Positions 24,139 to 33,119 of a DNA stretch of 64,000 bases are shown here, in pieces. The notes below the pieces were generated by a model that searched no databases, had not been told where the DNA came from, and saw only the letters and a program-made list of their open reading frames with translations. The DNA is taken from NCBI GenBank assembly GCA_937906455.1, contig CALCYT010000012.1, positions 3,979 to 67,978 of the forward strand, in the 5' to 3' direction. Both the position numbers and the translations under genes were made by a program. Within the stretch, counting starts at the first letter, position 1. Each line of letters starts with the position of its first letter. The DNA is from an uncultured Bacteroidales bacterium. GTDB taxonomy: Bacteria > Bacteroidota > Bacteroidia > Bacteroidales > F082.

Positions 24139-25976
24139 TCTTCGGTAACGTTAAATGTTAGTACTCTTTGTTCAAGATAAGGGCGTGATATCTGTCCTTT
24201 GATGTATTTTTCTATCATCAGGGAGGCGATTGGTGCCGCCCAGGTGGAGCCGAATCCTGCGTTTTCGACCACTACAGCGATGGCTATCTGAGGGTTATCA
24301 ACCGGTGCGAACGCCATGAAAATGGAGTGGTCGAGACCATGAGGGTTCTCGGCGGTGCCGGTCTTGCCTCCCACAGTGATGCCCGGAATCTTCGACATTC
24401 TCGCAGTCCCATGTTGGCCTTCAAAAACATTTTGCATGCCTTTTTTCACCGATTTGAAATGCCCTTGCCTGATGTTGATGACGTGTTTGGTAATGAACGA
24501 CGAGTCGATAGGGATGTCTTGTGACAGGCTGTCGCCTTGTTCGCCAAAGTTCTTAATGTAATGAGGCTCATAGTAATAGCCTTCGTTGCCAATGGCAGCG
24601 GCTACATTGGCGAGCTGTAAAGGCGTGACTAAAATCTCGCCTTGCCCTATGCTGAGCGAGCGTATCGTCAGGGCATTCCAAACATTGTTGTACATCCTGT
24701 CATAAAAATCAATTTTGGGTATGTTGCCCGACACGGTGAACGGGATGTCTGACTTGAAGGCTCTCCCGAGACCGAAGCTTGTGACATTGTCGTACCAGAA
24801 CTTATATGCTTCTCTTTGGTTTTCAAAGCGTTTGGCTTCAATCATATTTTGAAAAGCCTGCCAGAAATACGGATTACACGAGTTCTCTATGGCATCAATA
24901 AGCTTTACCGGAGAATAGTGGTTGTGCGTGCATTTGATGGGGGTGCTCTCCGGCCCGTTGCATGGATATGCTGTGTTGGCTGTAATGACACCACTTTGTA
25001 ATGACACCAACCCATTGACCATCTTAAAGGTGGAACCGGGTGGATATACACCACTTATAGCTCTGTTAATCAATGGTTTGTCGGGGTCGTTGAGCAAGTT
25101 GGAGTAGTTGATTCCGCGTTTGCGCCCTACAAGTTGGTTGGGATTGTATGTCGGACTCGTCACCATTGCGAGAATCTGTCCTGTTGAAGGCTCGATGGCG
25201 ACGATGGAACCTGTTTTGCCGTCCATCAGAAATTCACCGTATGCCTGAAGCTCGGCATCAAGACCGAGCGTGATGTCGGAGCCTGACTCCGGCAAGGTGT
25301 CATAAAGACCGTCCATATAACGTTCTTTCTCACGGTTGTGCACGTCAACGACGGTGATTTTTATGCCTTTCTTGCCACGTAGCTCCTTCTCATAATATTT
25401 CTCAATGCCTGATTTTCCTATGTAATCGCCGAGTGTATAGTAGCTGTCGTGGTCCATTTCGGGCTTTGTCACCTCGCCGATGCTTCCCAAAGTGTGCGCC
25501 GCAATGCTTAACGGATACTGACGAATCATACGGGTCTGAAAATAAAACCCCGGAAAACGGTACAAGGTCTCGGCAATGCGCCCATAGTCCTCCTTTGAGA
25601 TCTGCGAAAGAAAAATCGACGGAGTGATTCTCGAATACCGAGAGGCTTTGTTTAAGTAATTGTTGAATATTGAATCGTTGATATTCAATAACTTACATAA
25701 AGAAAGGGTGTCAATGTCCTTAACTTGAGAGGGAACAACCATCAAGTCGTAAACGGCATCATTGTAAACCAATAGCTTGCCATTGCGGTCAAAAATCTTA
25801 CCCCTTGAAGGATACTGCGTTATATATCGGAGCGTGTTGTTTTCGTAAGAAAGCTTGTAAGAATCGTCCACAATCTGGATGATAAACAGTTTTATCAGCA
25901 AAATTATTGCTACCAATATGAATATCGAACCGACGACAAATTTGCGCTGCGAGTAGTTTATCTTATTCTTAATCAT
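24135..25976 (-). CDS. mrdA: Penicillin-binding protein 2 (MrdA), peptidoglycan transpeptidase
   Basis: 613 residues. One N-terminal membrane anchor (residues 13-35) is followed by the PBP dimerisation domain (PSRGKIFDRNGKLLVYND) and a transpeptidase domain with the three penicillin-binding motifs: S315-TFK in YPPGSTFKMVNG, S366-C-N and K538-TG in VGGKTGTAENP. It crosslinks peptidoglycan for elongation as the partner of RodA, whose gene overlaps its stop by 4 bp. It is divergent from the GldH-like gene. Confidence 0.95.
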   Translation of the reverse strand: MIKNKINYSQRKFVVGSIFILVAIILLIKLFIIQIVDDSYKLSYENNTLRYITQYPSRGKIFDRNGKLLVYNDAVYDLMVVPSQVKDIDTLSLCKLLNINDSIFNNYLNKASRYSRITPSIFLSQISKEDYGRIAETLYRFPGFYFQTRMIRQYPLSIAAHTLGSIGEVTKPEMDHDSYYTLGDYIGKSGIEKYYEKELRGKKGIKITVVDVHNREKERYMDGLYDTLPESGSDITLGLDAELQAYGEFLMDGKTGSIVAIEPSTGQILAMVTSPTYNPNQLVGRKRGINYSNLLNDPDKPLINRAISGVYPPGSTFKMVNGLVSLQSGVITANTAYPCNGPESTPIKCTHNHYSPVKLIDAIENSCNPYFWQAFQNMIEAKRFENQREAYKFWYDNVTSFGLGRAFKSDIPFTVSGNIPKIDFYDRMYNNVWNALTIRSLSIGQGEILVTPLQLANVAAAIGNEGYYYEPHYIKNFGEQGDSLSQDIPIDSSFITKHVINIRQGHFKSVKKGMQNVFEGQHGTARMSKIPGITVGGKTGTAENPHGLDHSIFMAFAPVDNPQIAIAVVVENAGFGSTWAAPIASLMIEKYIKGQISRPYLEQRVLTFNVTEE

Positions 25977-26013
25977 ATTGTTACATAATTTTTAGTGATG
26001 AATGTTGCAGCTA

Positions 26014-26021
26014 CAAAAATA
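26014..26021 (-). promoter_or_regulatory. -7 promoter element of mrdA-rodA
   Basis: TATTTTTG on the minus strand, 37 nt before the ATG at 25976. Confidence 0.4.
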
Positions 26022-26038
26022 TTAAAAGTTTGATAAAG

Positions 26039-26072
26039 TTTTGTTATTTTTTAGAAAAAAATTGTAATTTCG
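26039..26072 (+). promoter_or_regulatory. -33/-7 promoter of the gldH-like gene
   Basis: TTTTG at 26039-26043 and TAATTTCG at 26065-26072 are separated by 21 nt, close to the Bacteroidetes -33/-7 spacing. The ATG at 26115 lies 42 nt downstream. Confidence 0.45.
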
Positions 26073-26114
26073 CAAAATGAAAATTATCTTGTTTGTGTTT
26101 TAACTGAAAAAATC

Positions 26115-26618
26115 ATGAAAACAAAGGTCAAATTATTTATTGCGTTGATACTCATGGTTGTCGTGACTATGTCATGTGGAAAAAAACAGGAAACGCTCGT
26201 CGTTTCAAGAGATTTTAAGTCGGAACAATGGGGCCGTTTTGATTTTATTGAGGCCGATTATGCCGTGATTAAAGCCCCTATGACGGCTGATGTGGTGTTG
26301 GATATTGTGGTTTCCGATGTGTATCCAAATATATATCCATCTTCTGAAGATGGCGGCAAATTTTCTATCTCATTGTGTATCAATGCTCCTGACGGTGGAC
26401 GCCGTTCCAGGGAATATAATTTCAGGCTTAAGGACAGCGATGGTCGTTTCAAATCTGAAAAAATTGACGGATATTATCATTACAGCCTGCCTCTAATCAA
26501 TGAAATGAATTTTTATGAAGCCGGAAACTATCATTTTAAAATAGAAAACAAGTATTCAAAAGACCCTCTTTGTGGCATTAAGTCATTGACAATCAATTGT
26601 TTAAAAAGCCAAAAATAG
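26115..26618 (+). CDS. GldH-like gliding motility/T9SS-associated lipoprotein
   Basis: 167 residues with a lipoprotein signal (lipobox TMSC, cysteine near residue 22). The mature part is beta-rich: QWGRFDFIEADYAVIKAPMT, DVYPNIYPSSEDG, LKDSDGRFKSEKIDGYYHYS, then NFYEAGNYHFKIENKYSKDP and LCGIKSLTI. The order of a W-x-x-F-D opening, a central YP-N segment, an aromatic GYY stretch and a final G-Y-F-I strand followed by L-x-GI fits GldH, a lipoprotein of Bacteroidetes gliding and type IX secretion. The match is by pattern only, so another small envelope lipoprotein remains possible. Confidence 0.55.
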   Translation: MKTKVKLFIALILMVVVTMSCGKKQETLVVSRDFKSEQWGRFDFIEADYAVIKAPMTADVVLDIVVSDVYPNIYPSSEDGGKFSISLCINAPDGGRRSREYNFRLKDSDGRFKSEKIDGYYHYSLPLINEMNFYEAGNYHFKIENKYSKDPLCGIKSLTINCLKSQK

Positions 26619-26625
26619 CAAAAAA

Positions 26626-27354
26626 TCATTGTAATATGGCTTTCAATACACTGATGGAATTCATGTCATTGAACCCGCTCACATGTAATTTGTAATAAGT
26701 GACGACCGCCTCAAGAAGCCGCCGGCGTTCATCGTTGGTGAGTCGGAATGACAACTTGTCGAAAAAATCAGAGCGGCATAATTCATAAAATGCCGTACAT
26801 AATTGATTTTCAATATAATATATGCAGCCAACATTATCGTGACGGAAACGGCTCTCCTCCAAGTCGAAGACAAAACCGGGTTGATAATTGTTGATATTGG
26901 GTGAAAACCCCAAATAATCGGTCATCTTCAAGGTGAATCTCAGCGGGAAATCAGCGCAGTGTCCGCTCATCTCGTCGAGATATGTCAACGCATGATGCAC
27001 AAAATCAAAGAGTTCGAGGTCGGTCTCGGCTTCCTGGATTGTTTTTGACAATAATTCGCAAACGAACAACACGACAGTGTTTTTGACAATATTAATAGGA
27101 ATGTCCCGATAAGCGTGTTCGATGCCGGCTTCTTTCAGATAGCCAAGTTCGCCGCGTGAATCGGCGCGCACCACGTTGAGAAGCGTAAGAGGCTGGAAAA
27201 GGGCGGCACGGATTTTGGCGTTTTTGTTGTAGGCTCCTTTTACCATGAAGGACTGTAGCCCGTTCTGCTCGGTTAAAAGCTTGACAATCAGGCTGTTATC
27301 TCCATATTTTATGGCTTTCAGAACTATTGCGCGTGTCTTGTCGGGGCTGTCCAT
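26626..27354 (-). CDS. recO: DNA repair protein RecO
   Basis: 242 residues. The N-terminal OB-fold includes KTRAIVLKAIKYGDNSLIVK and FMVKGAYNKNAKIRAALFQP. A helical C-terminal domain contains FPLRFTLKMTDYLGFSPNIN and FDLEESRF. RecO loads RecA on SSB-coated single-stranded DNA together with RecR. The gene starts 1 bp after the porZ stop, and the recO-porZ neighbourhood is common in Bacteroidetes. It converges on the GldH-like gene. Confidence 0.92.
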   Translation of the reverse strand: MDSPDKTRAIVLKAIKYGDNSLIVKLLTEQNGLQSFMVKGAYNKNAKIRAALFQPLTLLNVVRADSRGELGYLKEAGIEHAYRDIPINIVKNTVVLFVCELLSKTIQEAETDLELFDFVHHALTYLDEMSGHCADFPLRFTLKMTDYLGFSPNINNYQPGFVFDLEESRFRHDNVGCIYYIENQLCTAFYELCRSDFFDKLSFRLTNDERRRLLEAVVTYYKLHVSGFNDMNSISVLKAILQ

Positions 27355-27355
27355 A

Positions 27356-29620
27356 TTACTTCATGATGAGGACTTTGGTGGCGAAGGTCTCTTGACCGGT
27401 TTCGTCGCTGACGAAGATGAGGTAAATACCCGGTTGCACTTTGCTTCCGTTGATGTCGGTGCAGTCCCAGACGGCTTGTCCGCCTTGTGCGCGCAGATGT
27501 GTCACGAAAGCGCCGTTAGTGGTGGTTATCTTCACTAAAGCGTTGGCAACCAATCCTTTGATGCCGACGATGCCGCTATGTTCCGGTCTCACAGGGTTGG
27601 GATAAACGATGACATCGGAGTTTTTCTCGTTGCCTTTAGTGGCGGTGCCTTTGTAAGAGACGATGCCTTTGTCGGTGGCAAAATACACAATGCCGTTGTC
27701 GTCTATCGCGATGTCGGTCACATTGTTGGAAAACAGAGGGCTGTTCTCCATAGTGAAGTGATTGTATGTCGTCTGTCCGTCGTTGGAGGTGTGTATGGCT
27801 CCGTTGTTGGTGCCGAACCACAGGTTGTTGGCGCCATCGACAGCTATTGAAAGCACGGAGAGTCCCGAAAGGAGGTAGTCAGCCTGTCCGGAGCCGTCGT
27901 TGCGGGGGATGAGGATGCGGTAGCAGGCATAAGAGCTGTTGTTGATAATCTTTTTCGAGTCATAGAAAAGTGCCACGCCGTCCGTTGTACCCACCCACAC
28001 AGTGCCGTTGTTGTCGGTGACGAAGCAGTTGGCGTCGCCAGGTAGCGCGCCGTGGCTCTCAGAGTTGTTGACGGTCTTGTAGATACCGTCGTTAAACACC
28101 GTGATTTCGCCGCCACGTGTGTAAATCCACTTGATGTCGTTGTCGTCAACCATAATGGCGCCGATGTCGTTGTTGCCGATATTATACGACTGCCAGGTGC
28201 CGTCGGTCCTCCACACCGAGAGCATCTTGTCGGTGCCTGAGTTGGCAAGCCACATATTGTTGTTGCTGTCAAAATCGAAGCCGGTGACGTAGGTGTAGTT
28301 TATCATGAGATGTTGTCCGAGACTGCTGTTGTAATTGCTGTAGATGTTTTTCAACTCGCCGTTTTCATACACCATGAGACCTTTGTCAAAAGTGGCGGCA
28401 TAGACGATGTCGCTGTTTCTCGGGTCGGGTTTGACGCACACTATGTCGGAGATGGAGTCGGGTACCATGCCGTTTTTTTTGTTGAAATATTCCCAAGAGT
28501 CATCCGAGAAATGGAAGAAACCTTCACGGTTATACAGCTTCGCCCAGGTGCTTCGATAGCCTCCGGAAGCCACCCAGATGTCGTTGCCTGATGCGTTGAT
28601 ACTGAACACATTGGATGAATATGGCCCGTTGAAACTTATTTCTTCGTAGTCATCTTCAGAATTGATTCTCACCAACGACAGCGTCTGGGAACCTGTCCAG
28701 TAACAGTTTCTTTTTTTGTCGAAAGTCGTCGAAACAGGCTCAAGGTCATTGATGGAGAAAATCAAGGTCTTATCTTTGTCATAAACATTGATTTTTCTGT
28801 TTGTTTGCGTTAAAATCAACTTTTCGTCACAAACCCTAATGTCGCTGACGAGAACCTGGGAGCCATTAAAGAAATAACTCCATGAAATAGTATCGGCGAG
28901 GGCGTATATCTCATCCGTATTATGTTGATTATCAGAGTATATTGCCACAATATTATTATCAAAAAGCTCGACATGTGAGAAATTCTCATCGAAATGCGGC
29001 AGATGATGCTTGTAAAGCTTCCATTGTGAGAAATCCGCTAAATGCGCATTGTCGGCGTCGGCAAAATAAATACCTTGTTCGGTGGCGGCGTAAAAAACAC
29101 CGTTGTTTAATGCTAAATCATTGACACTTATATAGTTGTTGTTTGATTGAAAAAAATACGTGTCGTAAACCTCATTACGGTCCAAATCGATGACAACGAT
29201 GCCGAATCCGCAGCAGACATACGCCAAATTGCCATTGAAGAACACGTCGTTGATGATTTTGTTGCCGAGAATATATTTGTTGTAAATGTCCGGAATGTTT
29301 GTCACATCTCCTTGATTATCAATAATATCGATGTTAGTATTGGTGTATCCGACAAACAAGACATCTTTTGGCTCGCAATATTTTATTATGCTTATGCCCA
29401 TGTCTGAAAGACCGTTCACTTTCGATAAGTGATTGATACTGTTATCGTTAGTGTTGTAATAGAAGATGTCGTAAGGGGTGGCGGCGAACACATTGTCGCG
29501 CATGACATCCACGCTGATGACTTTCATACCCGGTGTGTGGGCTGTCCATTCGCCGATTTTCTGGGCATTAGTGATGAGTGCTGATGACAATATGGTTAAA
29601 AAAAGCAATATTTTTTTCAT
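27356..29620 (-). CDS. porZ: PorZ-like type IX secretion system beta-propeller protein
   Basis: 754 residues from ATG at 29620, where a signal peptide begins (MKKILLFLTILSSALITNAQ). The frame stays open back to 29701, but that part lies in the tRNA gene and is not a plausible N-terminus. Mature sequence opens KIGEWTAHTPGMKVISVDVM and contains many two-component-regulator-type propeller blades (VWVGTTDGVALFYD, LWFGTNNGAIHTSNDG). A C-terminal T9SS-type domain starts VIVYPNPVRPEHSG. PorZ works at the cell surface in A-LPS delivery to T9SS cargo. Adjacent recO supports the call. Confidence 0.87.
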   Translation of the reverse strand: MKKILLFLTILSSALITNAQKIGEWTAHTPGMKVISVDVMRDNVFAATPYDIFYYNTNDNSINHLSKVNGLSDMGISIIKYCEPKDVLFVGYTNTNIDIIDNQGDVTNIPDIYNKYILGNKIINDVFFNGNLAYVCCGFGIVVIDLDRNEVYDTYFFQSNNNYISVNDLALNNGVFYAATEQGIYFADADNAHLADFSQWKLYKHHLPHFDENFSHVELFDNNIVAIYSDNQHNTDEIYALADTISWSYFFNGSQVLVSDIRVCDEKLILTQTNRKINVYDKDKTLIFSINDLEPVSTTFDKKRNCYWTGSQTLSLVRINSEDDYEEISFNGPYSSNVFSINASGNDIWVASGGYRSTWAKLYNREGFFHFSDDSWEYFNKKNGMVPDSISDIVCVKPDPRNSDIVYAATFDKGLMVYENGELKNIYSNYNSSLGQHLMINYTYVTGFDFDSNNNMWLANSGTDKMLSVWRTDGTWQSYNIGNNDIGAIMVDDNDIKWIYTRGGEITVFNDGIYKTVNNSESHGALPGDANCFVTDNNGTVWVGTTDGVALFYDSKKIINNSSYACYRILIPRNDGSGQADYLLSGLSVLSIAVDGANNLWFGTNNGAIHTSNDGQTTYNHFTMENSPLFSNNVTDIAIDDNGIVYFATDKGIVSYKGTATKGNEKNSDVIVYPNPVRPEHSGIVGIKGLVANALVKITTTNGAFVTHLRAQGGQAVWDCTDINGSKVQPGIYLIFVSDETGQETFATKVLIMK

Positions 29621-29676
29621 AAACGAGATATTTTCTTTTGAAAAACGCATCAAAGTCAAGAATATTATAAAAAAAG

Positions 29677-29748
29677 TACCCCGGCTGGGAATCGAACCCA
29701 AATCTCAGGTTTAGGAAACCTCCGTTCTATCCATTGAACTACCAGGGC
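29677..29748 (-). tRNA. tRNA-Arg (anticodon CCT)
   Basis: The minus strand folds as a cloverleaf: acceptor GCCCTGG pairing with CCGGGGT, TA at positions 8-9, D-stem GTTC/GAAC, anticodon loop TTCCTAA (anticodon CCT, reading AGG), T-loop TTCGATT and discriminator A. The outer pair of the anticodon stem is mismatched. CCA is not encoded; a T run follows the 3' end and could terminate transcription. Confidence 0.9.
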
Positions 29749-29810
29749 ATTTTCTGGGTGCAAAAATACGAATTTTTTAAATTAATTGCACATTATATTT
29801 GTGAATTGTT

Positions 29811-29818
29811 TAATTTTG
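29811..29818 (+). promoter_or_regulatory. -7 promoter element of panC
   Basis: TAATTTTG followed by C. It overlaps the upstream in-frame ATG at 29820, which shows that this ATG cannot be the start and that the ATG at 29847 is used. Confidence 0.5.
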
Positions 29819-29846
29819 CATGATTTTTCAAACTGAATTTGAAATT

Positions 29847-30692
29847 ATGATTCAAGTCTTTAACTATATCGCTGATATTCAATCATTTTTGAATGCAAAA
29901 CGCGATTCAGGCTATTCTGTAGGTCTCGTTCCGACCATGGGGGCGTTGCATGAAGGTCATCTTTCGCTGATTCGTCGCGCGAAACGGGAAAACGACATCG
30001 TGGTGGCAAGCGTGTTCGTCAATCCGGTGCAGTTCAACAACCCTGTCGATTTGGAGAAATATCCGCGCACGCCGGAGAGAGACATAAGTTTATTGGAGAG
30101 CGCAGGCTGCGACGCGGTGTTCATGCCCTCAGTGGAGGAGATGTATCCCACCCAAGTGACCGACCATTACGATTTCGGCTCCATCGAGCATGTGATGGAA
30201 GGCGCTTGCCGTCCGGGTCATTTCAACGGCGTGGCTATCGTGGTGCGCAAACTATTCGAGATTGTGGAGCCCGACAGAGCTTACTTCGGTGAGAAAGACT
30301 TCCAGCAGCAGGCCATCATCCGTAAATTAGTGAGCGATTACAATATCAATCTCGAAATAGTGCCGTGCGACATCGTCCGCGAGAACGACGGACTGGCAAT
30401 GAGCTCGCGCAATATGCGCCTTAACGCCGAGGAACGCGCCATAGCTCCTATGATTTACAAGGTGTTACATGAGACAACAGCCAATTTCGAGACGATGAGC
30501 CCGGCGGAGATGAAAGCCATAGTGCTGAAAAAATACTCCGAGATAAAACAATTTGACGTTGAATACGTTGAGATAGCAGACGAGACGACTCTGCAGACCG
30601 TCACCGACTGGAAAGACAGCGAACATGCACGTATTTTCGTGGCATTGCAGCTCGGACCGGTCCGTCTGATTGATAATTTGAGAATCTATTAA
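29847..30692 (+). CDS. panC: Pantoate--beta-alanine ligase
   Basis: 281 residues from the ATG at 29847; the in-frame ATG at 29820 directly follows the -7 element and is rejected. The enzyme condenses pantoate with beta-alanine using ATP in pantothenate synthesis. The HIGH-like motif lies in VPTMGALHEGHLSLI, and the second nucleotide-binding motif in GLAMSSRNMRL. FVNPVQFNNPVDLEKYPRTP and YFGEKDFQQQAIIRKLV are also family hallmarks. panD, which makes beta-alanine, follows at once. Confidence 0.96.
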   Translation: MIQVFNYIADIQSFLNAKRDSGYSVGLVPTMGALHEGHLSLIRRAKRENDIVVASVFVNPVQFNNPVDLEKYPRTPERDISLLESAGCDAVFMPSVEEMYPTQVTDHYDFGSIEHVMEGACRPGHFNGVAIVVRKLFEIVEPDRAYFGEKDFQQQAIIRKLVSDYNINLEIVPCDIVRENDGLAMSSRNMRLNAEERAIAPMIYKVLHETTANFETMSPAEMKAIVLKKYSEIKQFDVEYVEIADETTLQTVTDWKDSEHARIFVALQLGPVRLIDNLRIY

Positions 30693-30693
30693 G

Positions 30694-31038
30694 ATGAATA
30701 TTGAAGTTCTGAAATCGAAAATACATCGTGCCACTGTCACGCAAGCCGACCTCGACTATATCGGCAGCATCACCATCGACGAAGACTTGATGGATGCTGT
30801 CAATATCATTGAAAATGAGAAGGTTGACATCTATGACGTCAGCAACGGCCACCGCCTGCATACTTATGTCATCAAGGGCAAACGCGGCAGCGGCGTCATA
30901 GGCATCAATGGGGCGGCGGCGCATCTCGTGAAGAAAGGCGACATCGTGATTATCGCATCTTATGCCTCGATGGATTTCGAAGAGGCGAAAAAATTCAAGC
31001 CGTTGATAATATTTCCGGACAAAAACAACAAAATTTGA
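30694..31038 (+). CDS. panD: Aspartate 1-decarboxylase
   Basis: 114 residues, a typical PanD proenzyme. It self-cleaves at Gly-Ser in YIGSITIDEDLMDA (S25) to create the pyruvoyl group. KSKIHRATVTQADLDY and GINGAAAHLVKKGDIVIIAS match the family. It supplies beta-alanine to PanC, whose gene ends one base upstream. The stop codon overlaps the TTG start of the next membrane protein gene. Confidence 0.96.
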   Translation: MNIEVLKSKIHRATVTQADLDYIGSITIDEDLMDAVNIIENEKVDIYDVSNGHRLHTYVIKGKRGSGVIGINGAAAHLVKKGDIVIIASYASMDFEEAKKFKPLIIFPDKNNKI

Positions 31039-32018
31039 ACAAAAAAACATCCAAAACACTGTGGTATGTGGTCTTCCTCGTCTTGGGAGCGGCTCTGTTA
31101 TGGTTCAGTTTCCGTAACATCGACCTCTCACAGCTTTGGACTGACATCAAAGAGGCGAAATATTCGTGGATGCTGTTGAGCCTCGCATGTCTCGCTATCT
31201 CATTGTATTTCAGGGCTTTACGATGGAATGTCCAGATTGAGGCACTCGGATACGACACAAGGGCTTCGTCAACGTATGGTGCCGTTCTGATAGCATATCT
31301 CGCCAACTGCATCTTCCCGCGTCTCGGCGAAGTGGTGCGCTGCAGCGTGCTGAAACGTAAGGAAAACATCCCCTTCGACAAGACATTAGGCTCGGTGGTG
31401 TCTGAACGCATCATCGACTTGATAGTGCTGTTCGGACTGGCGTTTCTGGTCATCGTTTTCCAGTGGAAGCTTCTCGGAAGCCTTATCACCTCTTGGATGG
31501 TGCCTCTTTTTAACACATTGAAAGACAATGTATTACTTGGGACAGTCGCAATACTTTCGGTCGTTGCGATTGTTTATTTCATCATCAGGGTTTGTAAGAA
31601 AAACAAGAAACTGTCATCTTTGTGGCGTGGCTTCGTTGACGGGATAAAATCAGTTGTAACGATGAAGAAAAAATGGCGTTTTATCCTTTATACAATGGGT
31701 GTTTGGGGTTTTTACGTCATTATGACATGGCTGCCGTTTTACATGCTTAGTGAGACGAGTCATCTTGGTTTGGTTGAGGCCGTCACCTTGCTTGGCATCG
31801 CCACCATAGGTGTGGTTGCGCCTGTCCCGGGTGGCATCGGGACGTATCACTTCATCGCCATCACGCTGCTGAGCGGTTTTTACGGCATCTCGGAGCAGGC
31901 GGCTGGGTCGTTTGCCGCCATAAACCACGGCTCTCAGATGATATTTTATCTCATCACTGGAATTATTGCCTACGTGGTGATGTTTTTTATTGACAAGAGA
32001 AAACCTGTAAACAAATAA
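31035..32018 (+). CDS. Lysylphosphatidylglycerol synthase TM region / UPF0104 flippase-like membrane protein
   Basis: 327 residues with about eight hydrophobic segments. A TTG start at 31035 overlaps the panD stop; the first residues are NKKTSKTLWYVVFLVLGAAL. Family motifs are LYFRALRWNVQIEALGY, CIFPRLGEVVRCSVLKRKEN, SVVSERIIDLIVL and APVPGGIGTYHFIAI. This family covers the membrane part of MprF without its synthase domain and is thought to act on lipids or isoprenoid-linked molecules; the substrate is unknown. Its position after panCD is a conserved Bacteroidetes arrangement, and a strong hairpin terminator follows. Confidence 0.88.
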   Translation: MNKKTSKTLWYVVFLVLGAALLWFSFRNIDLSQLWTDIKEAKYSWMLLSLACLAISLYFRALRWNVQIEALGYDTRASSTYGAVLIAYLANCIFPRLGEVVRCSVLKRKENIPFDKTLGSVVSERIIDLIVLFGLAFLVIVFQWKLLGSLITSWMVPLFNTLKDNVLLGTVAILSVVAIVYFIIRVCKKNKKLSSLWRGFVDGIKSVVTMKKKWRFILYTMGVWGFYVIMTWLPFYMLSETSHLGLVEAVTLLGIATIGVVAPVPGGIGTYHFIAITLLSGFYGISEQAAGSFAAINHGSQMIFYLITGIIAYVVMFFIDKRKPVNK

Positions 32019-32020
32019 AA

Positions 32021-32045
32021 AAAGCCTGGCGGTGAGCCGGGCTTT
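32021..32045 (+). terminator. Intrinsic terminator after the panCD operon
   Basis: AAAGCCTGGC and GCCGGGCTTT pair over ten positions with one G-T wobble around a GGTGA loop. It begins 3 bp after the stop codon at 32018 and ends in TTT. Confidence 0.8.
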
Positions 32046-32062
32046 AATATGTCCATTAGCTT

Positions 32063-33019
32063 TTAGTTTTCCGTAAGGTAAGTGTAATCGTAACGATAAG
32101 TATATGTGTCTCTGTACATTGTGCCGTCGTAATATGTTCCGGTATAAACATATGAGTAAGACTCTTGCATTGGATAATTATCGTAATAATTGTAAGAATA
32201 GTTTTCCGTGTCCCCGTTAGAATCGTAGCAATAAGTCACATTATTTTGTGATAGTTTGGTGATTCCTGCGTTCCAAATTACTTCGGCAGTCAACACATTA
32301 CCTCCGTAATATGGATTTTGCTTGCTGTCGTAGCTGTATGTTCCTGCGTATTCTTCTTCATCCGACCGAACTACTCTTATTTGTGTGATGTTGTTGCCGG
32401 TCCATGTAAGCGTCATATATGGCAAGCCGTCTTTTTGCAGGGAAGTGCCACTGTTCTCCGCATAATGGAAGTTTTTCAAGAACGACTTCCGACGGTCTGA
32501 TATTTTGGCCTTTGTATCATCTAATAAATAAATGCAATTGATTCTAATAATCTTGTTGCCGGAATACGATAACTCCCATGCTTCATAAAGAATCGCATCC
32601 ACATAAATCTCAAACTTGCTTATTTTAGAACCGCTGTACGTGAATTTAATATAATCAGAATAATCAGAACTGGAGTAAGTTATTTTAGAAACATTGCCTC
32701 CAGAGTCATAAGTGAATACATCACTACCGTAAATTTCAGACTCATGATAATAGTCTATGGATGTGATTTTGTCGCCGTTCCAGTTCCAAGCTTCGTCTAA
32801 CTCGCTATCGTATGAATAGGAATAGGTCTGTGACCATGTTTGTCCATAATCGGTTGATTCCTCTTCAATATTGGAATAAGCTTCGTAGATTTCGCTTATT
32901 TTCTTGCCAACGGTTGTGTTTCCGCCACCTCCACCGTTTGAGGATGAATTTGAGTCTTTTGAGCATGAAACCAATATAGCCATGCATAATGCTAATACTG
33001 GAAAACAAATCTTTCTCAT
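32063..33019 (-). CDS. Lipoprotein with YD/RHS-like beta-strand repeats
   Basis: 318 residues with a lipoprotein signal (lipobox LVSC at about residue 19), then a low-complexity linker (SKDSNSSSNGGGGGNTTVGK). The rest is a series of short Y/S/T/D-rich strands such as DKITSIDYYHESE, GGNVSKITYSSSDYSDYIKF and SGSKISKFEIY, similar to the Bacteroides lipoproteins whose strands resemble YD repeats. It is probably a surface or outer-membrane lipoprotein. Function is unknown. It is divergent from rfaE2 and separated from the panCD terminator by 17 bp. Confidence 0.78.
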   Translation of the reverse strand: MRKICFPVLALCMAILVSCSKDSNSSSNGGGGGNTTVGKKISEIYEAYSNIEEESTDYGQTWSQTYSYSYDSELDEAWNWNGDKITSIDYYHESEIYGSDVFTYDSGGNVSKITYSSSDYSDYIKFTYSGSKISKFEIYVDAILYEAWELSYSGNKIIRINCIYLLDDTKAKISDRRKSFLKNFHYAENSGTSLQKDGLPYMTLTWTGNNITQIRVVRSDEEEYAGTYSYDSKQNPYYGGNVLTAEVIWNAGITKLSQNNVTYCYDSNGDTENYSYNYYDNYPMQESYSYVYTGTYYDGTMYRDTYTYRYDYTYLTEN

Positions 33020-33061
33020 AAGAGCGTGTTTTAGTTAATGAAAAATTATTAATTCACGGTG

Positions 33062-33069
33062 CAAATATA
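33062..33069 (-). promoter_or_regulatory. -7 promoter element of the YD-like lipoprotein gene
   Basis: TATATTTG followed by C on the minus strand, 42 nt before the ATG at 33019; divergent with the rfaE2 element. Confidence 0.45.
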
Positions 33070-33090
33070 CTCTTTTTTTTAAATAATTTT

Positions 33091-33098
33091 TATTTTTG
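33091..33098 (+). promoter_or_regulatory. -7 promoter element of rfaE2
   Basis: TATTTTTG followed by C, 21 nt before the ATG at 33120. It overlaps an in-frame TTG at 33096, which is therefore not the start codon. Confidence 0.5.
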
Positions 33099-33119
33099 CA
33101 AAAAATTTTCAAAAAAAAG

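Noticed and set aside
29621..29701. An N-terminal extension of the porZ frame by 27 codons
   Set aside because: It reads into the tRNA-Arg gene, and a clear signal peptide begins at the ATG at 29620.
29820..29846. Upstream ATG as the panC start
   Set aside because: It directly follows the TAATTTTGC element and would precede the likely transcription start; the family N-terminus begins at 29847.
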